Below, piece by piece: positions 25,300 to 33,043 of a stretch of 64,000 nt of DNA. The position numbers and the translations under genes were made by a program. The notes beneath the pieces were generated by a model that was not told where the DNA came from, did no database searches, and saw only the letters and a program-made list of their open reading frames with translations. Source of the stretch: Nonomuraea soli. GTDB lineage: Bacteria > Actinomycetota > Actinomycetes > Streptosporangiales > Streptosporangiaceae. The DNA is taken from contig NZ_JACDUR010000001.1 in assembly GCF_013761175.1 (NCBI RefSeq), forward strand, positions 806,001 through 870,000, written 5' to 3'. The first letter of the stretch is position 1, and each line of letters opens with the position of its first letter.

Positions 25300-26106
25300 G
25301 TGTCTAGGATCACCGCTCGACGGCGGCATCCCCTCGCGAGATACGCCGTCCTGATCTTCGCCTTGGCGATCTTCGGTGTGGGTTACACCACGATCGCCAA
25401 GTTCTCGCGTCCGGCCGAGGCGACACTGGCCACCGGCCAGGACCCCGTGGCCGAGGGCAAGAACCTCTTCCAGGCGCACTGCTCCAGCTGCCACGGCCTC
25501 AGCGCCGAGGGCACCTCGACCGGCCCGACCCTGATCGGCGTCGGCGCCGCGGCCGTCGACTTCCAGGTCAGCAGCGGCCGCATGCCGGCCGCCAACCCCG
25601 GCGCCCAGGCGCCGCGCAAGCCGACGGCTCCGTGGGTGACCCCGGAGAAGATCGAGGCGCTGGCCGCCTACGTGCAGTCCCTGGGCGGCGGTCCGACCGT
25701 GCCCGAGGAGAAGTGGCTCGACGCCTCGCTGGGCAGCGAGGCCAAGGGCGGAGAGCTGTTCCGCGCCAACTGCATCCAGTGCCACAACTGGGCGGGCGGC
25801 GGCGGCGCGCTGACGCAGGGCAAGTACGCCCCGGCGCTCAACGCCCCGTCCGAGAAGCAGATCTACGAGGCGATGGCCACCGGTCCGCAGGCGATGCCGG
25901 TGTTCAACGACAGCACCATCACGCCCGAGCAGAAGCGCGACATCATCGCCTATGTCAAGGGCGTTCGTGAGCAGACCGACCCGGGAGGTTTCGGTCTCGG
26001 GCGCATCGGCCCGGTCACCGAAGGCCTTGTAGCGTGGATCGTGGGCATCAGTGTGCTCGCCCTCGCCGCCATCTGGATCACCGCGAAGAAGCGACAGAAG
26101 CCATGA
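25300..26106 (+). CDS. qcrC: cytochrome bc1 dihaem cytochrome c subunit
   Basis: The 268-residue protein has an N-terminal membrane helix (15-33), two class I cytochrome c domains with CSSCH (61-65) and CIQCH (158-162), axial methionines near 95 and 198, and a C-terminal helix (245-262). The two haems carry electrons from the Rieske protein directly to CtaC, replacing a soluble cytochrome c. GTG 25300 follows ctaE by 13 nt, and the stop overlaps qcrA by 4 nt. Confidence 0.97.
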   Translation: MSRITARRRHPLARYAVLIFALAIFGVGYTTIAKFSRPAEATLATGQDPVAEGKNLFQAHCSSCHGLSAEGTSTGPTLIGVGAAAVDFQVSSGRMPAANPGAQAPRKPTAPWVTPEKIEALAAYVQSLGGGPTVPEEKWLDASLGSEAKGGELFRANCIQCHNWAGGGGALTQGKYAPALNAPSEKQIYEAMATGPQAMPVFNDSTITPEQKRDIIAYVKGVREQTDPGGFGLGRIGPVTEGLVAWIVGISVLALAAIWITAKKRQKP

Positions 26107-27218
26107 CAGACAACGAGCACGAGATCGAGCAGCCGGAAAGCCGCGTTCCCAAGCGCGTCATCGGCACCCCTGCGCCGGGCACCTCGATGCTCGGCGCCCA
26201 GGAGGCCAGGCACGACTCCGACGACGAGCCGGGCGTGATCCTCCCCGACGAGGTCAAGGCCCGCAAGGCCGAGAAGATCGTGGCCCTGTGCTTCATGGTC
26301 ACCTTCGCCGCGGCGATCGCCTTCCTGGTCTTCTACGTCATCCTGCCGGTCGACAGCCTCGACAACACGGCGCTGTCCAACCTGGCGCTGGGTGGCACGC
26401 TGACGCTGGCGCTGCTGGGCCTGGCCTCCGGCATCGTGATCTGGGTCCGCCAGCTCATGCCGAAGTACAACCTGGTCCAGGAGCGTCACCCGATGGCGAC
26501 CGACGGGGAGACCCGCGGCTACGTCGAGGAGACCTTCCTCAAGGGCGCGAACGAGAGCGGCTTCGTCAAGCGCAAGATGCTGCGCCGCACCCTGCTGCTG
26601 GCCTCCGCGCCGCTGGGCCTGCTTCCTCTGGTCCTGCTGCGCGACCTCGACAACAACACGCCGCTGCCCGCGTCGAAGTTCCACACGACGCTCCGGCACA
26701 CGGTGTGGGGCACCAAGACCAAGGAGGGCAAGAACCTCCGCCTGGTCGTCGAGGGCACCGGCCAGCCGATCAGGGCGGCCGACTTCAACTCGCCCGGCGG
26801 CATCCTGTCGGTCGTGCCGGAAGGCTACGAGCACGACCTCAACGCACTCGCCAAGGCCACGCTCATCCTGATCAAGTTCCGCCCCGAGGAGATCAAGGGT
26901 GGCGTGAACAAGAACTGGACGCACGACGGGATCGTGGCCTACTCCAAGATCTGCACGCACGTGGGCTGCCCCGCGGCCCTGTACGAGCAGACGACCCATC
27001 ACATCCTGTGCCCCTGCCACCAGTCGACGTTCGACGCGGCCGACGGCGCCAAGGTCATCTTCGGCCCGGCCGCCCGGCCGCTGCCGCAGCTGCCCATCGC
27101 CGTCGACGAGCAGGGCTACCTCATCGCCCAGGGAGACTTCGCGGTGCCGCCCGGCCCGTCCTACTGGGAGCGCGGCGACGCCGAGCAGCTGGCCCGGGAA
27201 GAAGGTAAGTCAGCATGA
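26103..27218 (+). CDS. qcrA: Rieske iron-sulfur subunit of cytochrome bc1
   Basis: The 371-residue protein has an acidic N-terminal tail, three membrane helices (about 59-80, 92-116 and 160-180; actinobacterial type) and the Rieske domain with CTHVGC (Cys284, His286, Cys289) and CPCH (Cys303, Cys305, His306). It moves electrons from menaquinol to QcrC. ATG 26103 overlaps the qcrC stop and its own stop overlaps qcrB. All cluster ligands and the disulfide pair are present. Confidence 0.97.
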   Translation: MTDNEHEIEQPESRVPKRVIGTPAPGTSMLGAQEARHDSDDEPGVILPDEVKARKAEKIVALCFMVTFAAAIAFLVFYVILPVDSLDNTALSNLALGGTLTLALLGLASGIVIWVRQLMPKYNLVQERHPMATDGETRGYVEETFLKGANESGFVKRKMLRRTLLLASAPLGLLPLVLLRDLDNNTPLPASKFHTTLRHTVWGTKTKEGKNLRLVVEGTGQPIRAADFNSPGGILSVVPEGYEHDLNALAKATLILIKFRPEEIKGGVNKNWTHDGIVAYSKICTHVGCPAALYEQTTHHILCPCHQSTFDAADGAKVIFGPAARPLPQLPIAVDEQGYLIAQGDFAVPPGPSYWERGDAEQLAREEGKSA

Positions 27219-28873
27219 GCGAACTGAAGGCGACTCCCAAGGCGATCTCCGGCCCGTCGAGCTTCATCGACGACCGCATCGGCGCGGGCAGCTTCCTCAA
27301 GCGCAACATGCGCAAGATCTTCCCCGACCACTGGTCGTTCCTGCTGGGGGAGATCGCGCTCTATTCCTTCATCATCCTGCTGCTGACCGGTACGTTCCTG
27401 ACGTTCTGGTTCCAGCCGAGCATGGGCCACGTCGAGTACAACGGCCCGTACGCACCGCTGCAGGGCGTCATGATGTCGGAGGCCTACGCCTCGGCGCTGG
27501 AGCTCAGCTTCGAGGTCCGTGGCGGTCTGCTCATGCGGCAGATGCACCACTGGGCCGCCCTGCTGTTCGTCGCCGGCATGATGGTGCACATGCTCCGCGT
27601 GTTCTTCACGGGTGCATACCGCAAGCCGCGCGAGCTCAACTGGGTCATCGGCGTGCTGCTGCTCACGCTGGCCCTGGCCGAGGGTCTGACGGGCTACTCC
27701 CTGCCCGACGACCTGCTGTCGGGTGCCGGTCTGCGCATCACCGAGGGTGTGGCGATCTCGCTGCCGCTGGTCGGCACGTACATCACGTTCTTCCTGTTCG
27801 GCGGCGAGTACCCGGGTGTCGATGTCATCTCCCGGTTCTACTCCCTGCATATCCTGCTCATCCCCGGCATCATCCTGGCGCTGGTCTCGGCCCACATGGT
27901 GCTCATGTGGGTGCAGAAGCACACCCAGATGCCGGGCAAGGGCCGCGACAACAAGAACGTGGTCGGCGCGCCGTTCTACCCCGCGTTCATGCTCAAGGCC
28001 GGGGCGTACTTCTTGTTCACCTTCGCGGTGATCGCCGGCCTGGGGACCTTCGCCCAGATCAACCCGATCTGGATCTTCGGTCCGTACAACCCGGCCGACA
28101 TCTCCGCCGGTTCGCAGCCGGACTTCTACATGGGCTTCCTCGAAGGCTCGCTGCGACTGATGGTGCCGTGGGAGATCAACCTCGGCGGCACGAACACCTG
28201 GGGCACGCTGCCACTGAGCGTGATCATCCCGGCGCTCGTGCCGATGGGCATCATCATGACGGGCCTGGCGCTCTATCCGTTCCTGGAACAGTGGATCACG
28301 GGCGACCGGCGTGAGCACCACATCGCCGACCGTCCGCGCAACAACCCGCACCGCACCTCGATCGGCATGGCCGCGATCGCCTTCTACGGCGTGCTGTGGC
28401 TGCTGGGCGCCAACGACGAGCTCTCGTGGGTCTTCTCGATCAGCCTGAACTGGACGACCTACATCGGCCGGGTCGCGGTGTTCGTGCTGCCGGTGATCGC
28501 CTACATCGTGACCTACCGCATCTGCCTCGGTCTGCAGCGTTCCGACGCGGCGATCATCGGGCACGGGGTGGAGTCCGGTGTCATCAAGCGGCTGCCGCAC
28601 GGTGAGTTCATCGAGATCCACACGCCGCCGGCGGACGACATCGAGGCTCACATGCGCGGCAAGGAGGCGGTGCCGATGGTGCCGGTCCTCGTCGACAGCG
28701 CGGGCATCCCGCCCAAGGGCATGCGCGGGCCGATCGGGAAGCTGCGGGCCCGGATGTCCAGGGCCTACGGCGGGGAGAAGATCCCCTTGGACGACGGTCA
28801 CGGGCACGACGGTCACGGCGACGACCACGCCGCGATCGGTACGGGTGGCGACGAGAAGTCGATCACGCACTGA
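27215..28873 (+). CDS. qcrB: cytochrome b subunit of cytochrome bc1
   Basis: A 552-residue polytopic protein with the paired haem-b histidines (RQMHHWAALLFVAGMMVHMLRV in helix 2, SRFYSLHILLIPGI and SAHMVLMW in helix 4), the quinol-site segment NPADISAGSQPDFYMGFLEG, and a long cytosolic C-terminal extension ending in a His/Asp-rich tail (HGHDGHGDDHAA). It oxidises menaquinol at the Qp site. It begins with a 4-nt overlap and is followed by a strong terminator. The charged tail is typical of actinobacterial QcrB. Confidence 0.98.
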   Translation: MSELKATPKAISGPSSFIDDRIGAGSFLKRNMRKIFPDHWSFLLGEIALYSFIILLLTGTFLTFWFQPSMGHVEYNGPYAPLQGVMMSEAYASALELSFEVRGGLLMRQMHHWAALLFVAGMMVHMLRVFFTGAYRKPRELNWVIGVLLLTLALAEGLTGYSLPDDLLSGAGLRITEGVAISLPLVGTYITFFLFGGEYPGVDVISRFYSLHILLIPGIILALVSAHMVLMWVQKHTQMPGKGRDNKNVVGAPFYPAFMLKAGAYFLFTFAVIAGLGTFAQINPIWIFGPYNPADISAGSQPDFYMGFLEGSLRLMVPWEINLGGTNTWGTLPLSVIIPALVPMGIIMTGLALYPFLEQWITGDRREHHIADRPRNNPHRTSIGMAAIAFYGVLWLLGANDELSWVFSISLNWTTYIGRVAVFVLPVIAYIVTYRICLGLQRSDAAIIGHGVESGVIKRLPHGEFIEIHTPPADDIEAHMRGKEAVPMVPVLVDSAGIPPKGMRGPIGKLRARMSRAYGGEKIPLDDGHGHDGHGDDHAAIGTGGDEKSITH

Positions 28874-28891
28874 CCTGATCGCTTGAAGGAG

Positions 28892-28927
28892 GGGCCCGGG
28901 CGGGGATTCACCGCCCGGGCCCTTTCG
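28892..28927 (+). terminator. intrinsic terminator after qcrB
   Basis: A perfect 12-bp stem GGGCCCGGGCGG / CCGCCCGGGCCC with a 7-nt loop, followed by TTTCGCTT. It closes the ctaE-qcrCAB operon. Confidence 0.92.
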
Positions 28928-29074
28928 CTTGCCGTACCGCAGGAGCCAGGGGCCAGTGGCCGGGGCCGTGTCGGACGGCAGGGCCAAGGGGCGGGGGCCT
29001 GTCGGACGGCAGGCGGCGCGGGGCGCCTGCCGCGTGGCGTACGGCGGAGCCTGTCGCCTGTCGGTGATCGGCCC

Positions 29075-29080
29075 TACACT
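29075..29080 (+). promoter_or_regulatory. -10 box of a probably leaderless transcript
   Basis: TACACT lies 8 nt before the ATG of the DinB-like gene. No ribosome-binding site is present, so transcription probably starts at the start codon. Confidence 0.5.
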
Positions 29081-29088
29081 CACCCCTC

Positions 29089-29628
29089 ATGACCGAAGTA
29101 GACGAGCACGGCCGTCCGGAACCGCCGCTCGCGGGGGACGAGGTCGGAACGCTCCTGACGTTCCTCGACTACCAGCGCGCCACCTTCGCCTGGAAGTGCG
29201 AGGGCCTCGACGCCGAGGGGCTGCGCGCGACGGTGGGCGCCTCGTCGATGACGCTGGGCGGCATGCTGAAGCACCTGGCCTACGTCGAGGACGACTGGTT
29301 CGGCCACTGGCTGCACGGCCTGGAACTGCAACCGCCGTGGGACGAGGTCGACTGGGACGCCGACCCCGACTGGGACTGGCACTCCGCGGCCGAGGACCCG
29401 CCGCAGGAGCTGCGTGAGCTCTGGCAGGCGGCGGTGGCGCGCTCGCGGGTCAGGATCCAGCAGGCGATGGCCGCGGGCGGCCTGGAGTACCTGTCGCTGC
29501 GCGGGTGGCCCGACGGCAGGGCGCCGAGCCTGCGCTGGATGCTGGTGCACATGATCGAGGAGTACGCGCGTCACAACGGGCACGCGGACCTGATCCGGGA
29601 GTCCGTGGACGGCACGACGGGCGAGTGA
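29089..29628 (+). CDS. DinB/DUF664 family protein
   Basis: A 179-residue four-helix-bundle protein with three histidines placed as in DinB metal sites: His in GGMLKHLAYVEDDWFGHW, and His in LVHMIEEYARHNGHADLIRE. The DDWF and HMIEEYARHNGHADL motifs identify the DUF664 group of the DinB superfamily, which includes mycothiol- and bacillithiol-dependent transferases. A mycothiol S-transferase role is plausible but not shown. Probably leaderless and monocistronic; convergent with the next gene, with 19 bp between stops. Confidence 0.9.
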   Translation: MTEVDEHGRPEPPLAGDEVGTLLTFLDYQRATFAWKCEGLDAEGLRATVGASSMTLGGMLKHLAYVEDDWFGHWLHGLELQPPWDEVDWDADPDWDWHSAAEDPPQELRELWQAAVARSRVRIQQAMAAGGLEYLSLRGWPDGRAPSLRWMLVHMIEEYARHNGHADLIRESVDGTTGE

Positions 29629-29647
29629 GGCGCCCGGCCCGCGCCCG

Positions 29648-30226
29648 TCAGGCGGTGGCGGCGAGGGCCGGAGCGCTCCGTCCGGCCAGCCACAGCCGCC
29701 TGGCCATCCAGGCGACCCCGATCGCGGCCATCACGAGCCCGCCCAGGTAGACGGGTTCCGGTACGAGGTTGCGCAGCGATCCCGGCGTCATCCCGGCCGC
29801 GTACAGCACGACGGCGGGCACGGCCATCGCGCGGCTGCGGATGGCGGCCGCGCTGAAGGCCAGCACGCCCAGGAGCAGGATCACCGAGGTGACCAGGAAC
29901 GCCCGGCCGGTGGTTCCGGCGAGCAGGCCGGTGACGACCGGCCGGTCGAGGTAGGGGAAGACGAAGTGGAGGATGTACTCCACGGCGAAGGCGCCCGTCA
30001 GCCCGGCCGCGTTGAGGACGAATCCGGCGAGCCCGAGCCGTCCGGCGGAGTCGCGGATGAGCAGGTAGATCCCGACGATGGCGAATAACCCGGCGAGTGC
30101 GGCGAACGGTGCGATGGCATGGGTGAAGGCGGTTTCCGGCAGGAACCCGCCGCGCCGTGCGGCGTTGACGACGAGAAGGGCGGCGCAGGCGAAGCCCGCT
30201 GCCGCGCTGACCTGATAGATCCTCAC
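29648..30226 (-). CDS. six-helix membrane protein of unknown function
   Basis: A 192-residue protein with about six hydrophobic helices and hardly any soluble part; conserved-looking features are FVFPYLDR and MTPGSLRNLVPEPVYLGG. GTG 30226 has a good AAGGAG ribosome-binding site 8 nt upstream. It diverges from a TetR regulator across a palindromic operator, so it is probably the regulator's target and might handle a small hydrophobic compound. It resembles DUF4386-like membrane proteins in general layout, but I do not claim the family. Confidence 0.72.
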   Translation of the reverse strand: MRIYQVSAAAGFACAALLVVNAARRGGFLPETAFTHAIAPFAALAGLFAIVGIYLLIRDSAGRLGLAGFVLNAAGLTGAFAVEYILHFVFPYLDRPVVTGLLAGTTGRAFLVTSVILLLGVLAFSAAAIRSRAMAVPAVVLYAAGMTPGSLRNLVPEPVYLGGLVMAAIGVAWMARRLWLAGRSAPALAATA

Positions 30227-30244
30227 TGTGCTCTCCTTCCGAGG

Positions 30245-30276
30245 GCGATAACGCTTGTTATGATGCGCGTTATCGC
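30245..30276. promoter_or_regulatory. palindromic operator between membrane protein and TetR genes
   Basis: A perfect 10-bp inverted repeat GCGATAACGC / GCGTTATCGC with a 12-nt spacer; a smaller nested palindrome ATAAC-GCTT-GTTAT lies within it. It covers the -35 position (TTATGA, 30258-30263) of the tetR promoter, whose -10 is TATGGT at 30281-30286, and also the promoter region of the divergent gene. TetR autorepression is the natural reading. Confidence 0.8.
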
Positions 30277-30292
30277 GGGATATGGTGAGAGC

Positions 30293-30958
30293 GTGGCGAG
30301 AGACGTAAGCACCTCGAAAGATCTCGGCTCGCTGCGCCGCGACCTGCTCGACGCCGCCGTGCGCGTGCTGCGCGACGAGGGGGCCACGCATCTGACGCTC
30401 CGCCGCGTCGCCGACGCCGCCGGCACCTCCACGATGGGGATCTACACCGCGTTCGGCGGCCGGGCCGGGCTCCTGGAGGCGGTCTACGAGTACGGCTTCG
30501 GCGTCCTTCACGGGTCGCTGACGGCCTCACTGGAGGGGCACGCCGATCCGATCGGCCGGATCCTGGCGGTGGCGCACGGCTACCGGGAGTTCGCCCTGGC
30601 GGATCCCCGCCTCTACGCGCTGATGTTCGAGCGGCCGCTCGCGGGCTTCGATCCCTCGCCCGAGGTGCGCCGAGCCGCGCTCGACCGTACCTTCGCCCTG
30701 CTCACGGCGGCGATCGAGGCGGCATCGCAGGCGGGTCTCATCCGTCCGCCGGATCCGGTGCGCGCGGGCTATCTGGTGTGGACCACGATCCACGGCATCG
30801 TCAGCATCGAGCTGACGTGCGGCGGCAGGAGCCGGTTGCCCGGCTGGTTCCTCGACTCCCGCGAGGAGGGCGAGCGGGTGCTGGCCGAGGGGGTCGCGAC
30901 CCTGCTCGCCGGGCTGGGCGCCCGCGAGGTCACGGCCGCCCGACGCTCATGTAGGTGA
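30293..30958 (+). CDS. TetR family transcriptional regulator
   Basis: A 221-residue regulator with an N-terminal helix-turn-helix (about 8-58; LRRDLLDAAVRVLRDEGATH, then LTLRRVADAAGTSTMGIYTAFGG) and an all-helical C-terminal ligand domain (WHG-like: VWTTIHGIVSIE). GTG 30293 is preferred because the ATG at 30260 falls inside the operator and TATGGT lies 6 nt upstream, fitting a leaderless mRNA. It should repress itself and the divergent membrane protein gene. Its 3' end overlaps the convergent UDP-glucose dehydrogenase gene by 29 nt. Confidence 0.92.
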   Translation: MARDVSTSKDLGSLRRDLLDAAVRVLRDEGATHLTLRRVADAAGTSTMGIYTAFGGRAGLLEAVYEYGFGVLHGSLTASLEGHADPIGRILAVAHGYREFALADPRLYALMFERPLAGFDPSPEVRRAALDRTFALLTAAIEAASQAGLIRPPDPVRAGYLVWTTIHGIVSIELTCGGRSRLPGWFLDSREEGERVLAEGVATLLAGLGAREVTAARRSCR

Positions 30959-32213
30959 AGCCGAGCGCGCGCATCTTGGCCGGGTCGAGCAGGTTGCGCC
31001 CGTCGAACATGACGGGCCGCCGCATGAGGTCGTGGGCGTCGTGCCACGGCAGCTCGCGCAGCTCCGGCCAGGCGGTGGCCAGGATGACCGCGTCGGCGCC
31101 GTCGAGGGCGTCGAGCGCGCGCGGGTGGCGAGTGGTCTGCGACCACGGCTCGGGCAGCTCCTGAGGCGCCAGCGGGTCCCAGCAGCGCACCCTGGCGCCC
31201 TCGGCGAGCAGCCGGGCCGCCAGGACCGTGCTGGGCGACTCGCGCATGTCGTCGGTGCTGGGCTTGAAGGTCATGCCGAGCAGCGCGATCTCGGTGCCCT
31301 CCAGGCTGCCCAGGGCCTGCTTGAGGGTCTGGATGGCGCGCCGCTTCTGCAGGTTGTTCACCTCGATGGCGGCGTTGAGCAGCTGCGGGTGGTATCCGGT
31401 GTTGCTGGCCAGCTGCTTGAGCGCCTCGGAGTCCTTCGGGAAGCAGCTGCCGCCCCAGCCGATGCCGGCCTGCAGGAAGTGGGAGCCGATGCGGTGGTCG
31501 AGCCCGATGGCCTTGGAGACGAGCTCGACGTCGGCGCCGGTCAGCTCGCACAGGGCGGCGATCTCGTTGATGAAGCTGATGCGGGTCATGAGCGCGGCGT
31601 TGGCGGCGAGCTTGGTCATCTCGGCGGAGGCGACGTCCATGATCTCGATGGGCGCGTTGATGCCGTGGTGCAGGTCGGCGACGAGGCGGATGGCATCCTG
31701 GTCGGAGCCGCCGATGACGATGCGGTCGGGGGTCATGAAGTCGGCGACGGCGCGGCCCTCGGCGGTGAACTCGGGGTTGGAGGCGTAGCCGACGTGCTCC
31801 AGGCCCGACTCGTTGAGCACCGTGCGGATCCGTTTGCCTGTGCCGACCGGCACCGTGCTCTTGACGACCACGGCCAGCAGGGCGGGCGCGCCCCTGAGGG
31901 AGTCGACGACCGACCACACGCGTGACAGGTCGGCGTCGCCCGAGACGGTCGGCGGGGTGTCGACGCAGACGTAGGCGACCTCCGCGGCGGCCAGGGCGGT
32001 GGCGGCGTCGAGGGTGAAGCTGAGCCGCTCGGTGTTGCGGGCGATCATCTCGGCCAGGCCGGGCTCGAAGATGGGGACCTCGCCCGCCTGCAGCCGCTGG
32101 ACCCGGTCGGGCTGGATGTCTCGGACCACGACGGCGTGCCCGAGCTCGGCCAGGCAGGCGGCGGTGACCAGGCCGATGTATCCGGCTCCGAAGACGGCGA
32201 TGGTGCGTGGCAT
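30930..32213 (-). CDS. ugd: UDP-glucose/nucleotide-sugar 6-dehydrogenase
   Basis: A 427-residue enzyme that oxidises UDP-glucose (or UDP-ManNAc-type sugars) to the uronic acid with two NAD+. The NAD-binding start IAVFGAGYIGLVTAACLAELG, VCVDTPP, Lys201 and the catalytic thiol Cys257 in GWGGSCFPKDSEAL are all present. The C-terminal UDP-binding part has LLGMTFKPSTDDMRESPS. ATG 32213 begins at the Rossmann strand; the frame continues upstream but without family sequence. No capsule or glycan cluster is adjacent, so the product's use is unclear. Confidence 0.93.
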   Translation of the reverse strand: MPRTIAVFGAGYIGLVTAACLAELGHAVVVRDIQPDRVQRLQAGEVPIFEPGLAEMIARNTERLSFTLDAATALAAAEVAYVCVDTPPTVSGDADLSRVWSVVDSLRGAPALLAVVVKSTVPVGTGKRIRTVLNESGLEHVGYASNPEFTAEGRAVADFMTPDRIVIGGSDQDAIRLVADLHHGINAPIEIMDVASAEMTKLAANAALMTRISFINEIAALCELTGADVELVSKAIGLDHRIGSHFLQAGIGWGGSCFPKDSEALKQLASNTGYHPQLLNAAIEVNNLQKRRAIQTLKQALGSLEGTEIALLGMTFKPSTDDMRESPSTVLAARLLAEGARVRCWDPLAPQELPEPWSQTTRHPRALDALDGADAVILATAWPELRELPWHDAHDLMRRPVMFDGRNLLDPAKMRALGFTYMSVGRP

Positions 32214-32272
32214 GGCAGCCCGTCCTGTATGTGATCGCTGGCGGTCAACCACCTTACCGCTGAGTTCATGCA

Positions 32273-32310
32273 TTGACATATAAAGCCTATTTTCCTACTG
32301 TCTATGTAGG
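32273..32310 (+). promoter_or_regulatory. promoter and inverted repeat of the monooxygenase/ABC operon
   Basis: TTGACA (32273-32278), 17 bp, then TACTGT (32296-32301) form a near-consensus sigma-70-type promoter, unusually AT-rich for this chromosome. An inverted repeat CCTAC-TGTCTAT-GTAGG (32294-32310) overlaps the -10 box and start site, where a repressor would block initiation. A good ribosome-binding site (GGAGAAAGGGA) follows at 32317. Confidence 0.72.
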
Positions 32311-32332
32311 TAATGTGGAGAAAGGGACCGGA

Positions 32333-33043
32333 ATGACGGCAAGCCCTGTTGACCTGGACACCTACGGCCCCTACGGCAGGGGCACGCCGACCTACCCCTT
32401 CCAAGGACGGATCGGCTCTCCCCGATTCCCGGCAGAACCCGGCCGCTACCACCTGTACGTCGCGTGGGTCTGCCCCTACGCGCAGCGAGCGGTCATCGTG
32501 CGCCGGCTCAAGGGCCTGGAGGACGTGGTGAGCCTGTCGTACGTCGACGACGAGCGCGACGGCAGGGGCTGGGCCTTCAGGCAGCGGCGCGGCGCCGACC
32601 CGATCAACGGTTTCGACTTCCTGGAGCAGGCCTACCATGCCACCGAGCCCGGCTACCCGGGCCACATCTCGGTGCCGGTGCTCTGGGACAAGCAGCAGGG
32701 CGTCATCGTGAGCAACAACTACCCGGACATCACGATCGACCTGGCCACCCGGTTCGGGGGCGGCGGGCCCGACCTCTACCCCAAGGACCGGCGCGCCGAG
32801 ATCGACGAGCTGAACGACTGGATCTTCCACAACGTCAACAAGGGCGTCACCCCCGGCAGCCTGGAGGTGCTCGACGACCGGCTGAAGGACCGGCCGTACC
32901 TGTTCGGCGAGGAGATCACCGAGGCCGACGTGCGGCTGTGGCCGTCGCTGGTCCGCCTGGCGCCCTTCCCGGAGCACAAGCACCTGTGGGACTACACCGG
33001 CCGCCTGCGCGAGCACGACGCCTTCGGACCGACCCATGCGTAA
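32333..33043 (+). CDS. short glutathionyl-hydroquinone reductase-like enzyme (Xi-class GST)
   Basis: A 236-residue thioredoxin-fold/GST protein with GRYHLYVAWVCPYAQRAVIVRRLKGLEDVV; Cys47 matches the catalytic Cys of Xi-class GSTs, where the motif is CPWA. The SVPVLWDKQQGVIVSNNYPDI segment and C-terminal LFGEEITEADVRLWPSLVRL also fit. Usual members have about 320 residues; here the last about 80 are missing and the protein ends soon after the conserved helix. Actinobacteria normally make mycothiol rather than glutathione, so the thiol cofactor is open. First gene of the coupled operon; its stop overlaps the next gene by 8 nt. Confidence 0.85.
   Translation: MTASPVDLDTYGPYGRGTPTYPFQGRIGSPRFPAEPGRYHLYVAWVCPYAQRAVIVRRLKGLEDVVSLSYVDDERDGRGWAFRQRRGADPINGFDFLEQAYHATEPGYPGHISVPVLWDKQQGVIVSNNYPDITIDLATRFGGGGPDLYPKDRRAEIDELNDWIFHNVNKGVTPGSLEVLDDRLKDRPYLFGEEITEADVRLWPSLVRLAPFPEHKHLWDYTGRLREHDAFGPTHA

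Noticed and set aside
28928..29074. RNA gene in the GC-rich stretch between qcrB and the DinB gene
   Set aside because: It shows only loose repeats of CCTGTCGGACGGCAG type; no tRNA or known RNA structure recognised.
32214..32279. Upstream extension of UDP-glucose dehydrogenase to MSMHELSG
   Set aside because: The Rossmann start MPRTIAVFGAGYIG at 32213 is the family N-terminus; the added part overlaps the divergent promoter.
32281..32332. MTYKAYFPTV leader peptide joined to the GST-like protein
   Set aside because: It would start inside the -35 box TTGACA; the ribosome-binding site points to ATG 32333.
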